From Nonomuraea fuscirosea (GTDB lineage Bacteria > Actinomycetota > Actinomycetes > Streptosporangiales > Streptosporangiaceae): a stretch of 41,472 nucleotides of DNA. A model generated the notes under the pieces. That model was not told the origin of the DNA. It worked only from the letters and a program-made list of their open reading frames with translations, and ran no database searches. A program made the position numbers and the translations under genes. The stretch is from contig NZ_PVNG01000041.1 in the NCBI RefSeq assembly GCF_003001935.1, positions 1-41,472 on the forward strand, read 5' to 3'. Below, in pieces: positions 41,175 through 41,472 of this stretch. Position 1 is the stretch's first letter; the number at the start of each line of letters is the position of its first letter.

Positions 41175-41472
41175 CTTCGATGACGCAGCGAACCTCAAGG
41201 AACGCCAAGATGTTGATCCGTGGGCGTCAGCCACATCATCACCTCGGAGTCCAGTTGGGGGTGGCCGGCGCGAATGGTTTGCCGAGCTGATCAACCGTGC
41301 CGACGAACTGCCACAGGCGTCGTCTCCCCGACCGTACTGGCCGCAGCGTCACGTCCAGGGGCTCCACTCGGCGATCGGGTCAGACGCTCGTCGAGAGTTC
41401 ACCCGGATCGTTGACGGGCTCTACGACACCGGATACCTCGCCGAGGCCTTCGGCAAGGAGTGCGTTGATGAT
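41104..41472 (+). CDS. Partial gene leaving the window, function unknown
   Basis: From GTG 41104 a continuous frame reaches the window end: LWSERAKWLLTEALLGTTAV, GGGRREWFAELINRADELPQ and SAIGSDARREFTRIVDGLYD then TGYLAEAFGKECVDD. The last part has good codon use and a clear helix pattern. The start is uncertain and could instead be the ATG at 41019 through a frameshift. The family is not recognised; the gene is cut by the window. Confidence 0.45.
   Translation, partial: MTLWSERAKWLLTEALLGTTAVADFDDAANLKERQDVDPWASATSSPRSPVGGGRREWFAELINRADELPQASSPRPYWPQRHVQGLHSAIGSDARREFTRIVDGLYDTGYLAEAFGKECVDD

Overview
The window is high-GC DNA with GC-rich third codon positions, GTG and TTG starts, SigE-family sigma factors, a class F sortase and actinobacterial-type transposases. 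It comes from an actinomycete. A Streptosporangiales or Streptomyces-like host is likely, but that is inference from gene families only. There are no rRNA genes, no intact tRNA and no CRISPR array. The stretch looks like a plasticity zone: intact host operons alternate with a dense graveyard of transposase, integrase and host-gene fragments.

Layout. 1-2574 (minus): surface protein with a sorting signal, class F sortase, a sigma-factor stub and the start of a sigma-linked membrane protein. 3013-4291 (plus): SRPBCC, ArsR regulator, SRPBCC operon behind two copies of one palindromic operator. 4306-10691: an S9 peptidase and Tn3/integrase debris, bracketed by two inverted copies of a metallo-hydrolase gene, one intact and one decayed. 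10970-13520: a conserved hypothetical gene, a tRNA-like 3' half and a sugar isomerase. 14127-15156: IS5-type and ABC-transporter remnants. 15280-19487 (minus): two secreted proteins, a DUF5722-like glycosidase and a large protein with a beta-rich N-terminal domain followed by about eleven DGT/GGA repeats. 20226-21111: an IS5-family element with inverted repeats, target duplication, a frameshift site and later inactivating mutations. 21395-22985: Tn3 and IS1380 fragments.

23403-25204 and 30781-32197 are two SigE-type sigma factor plus membrane-anchored partner pairs; the second is followed by a beta-propeller lipoprotein. 25402-28518 holds a NarL-type two-component system, its response regulator frameshifted, divergent from an ABC exporter whose permease is truncated. 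28577-30654 contains broken S8 protease, PhzF and integrase genes. 34352-35197 has coiled-coil and Tn3 fragments. 35729-38320 is a large intact DUF6493/MolR-like protein whose start overlaps the stop of a truncated upstream frame. The right end is mostly decayed, apart from a 67-residue gene with a LexA-like box in its promoter and a partial gene leaving the window.

How the genes work together. The surface theme is strong: sortase and substrate, two secreted proteins, two sigma/partner systems, a lipoprotein and a two-component/ABC cassette all act at the envelope. The best candidates for something undescribed are the repeat protein at 16941-19487 with its secreted glycosidase neighbour, the orphan DUF6493 gene, and the small LexA-box gene.
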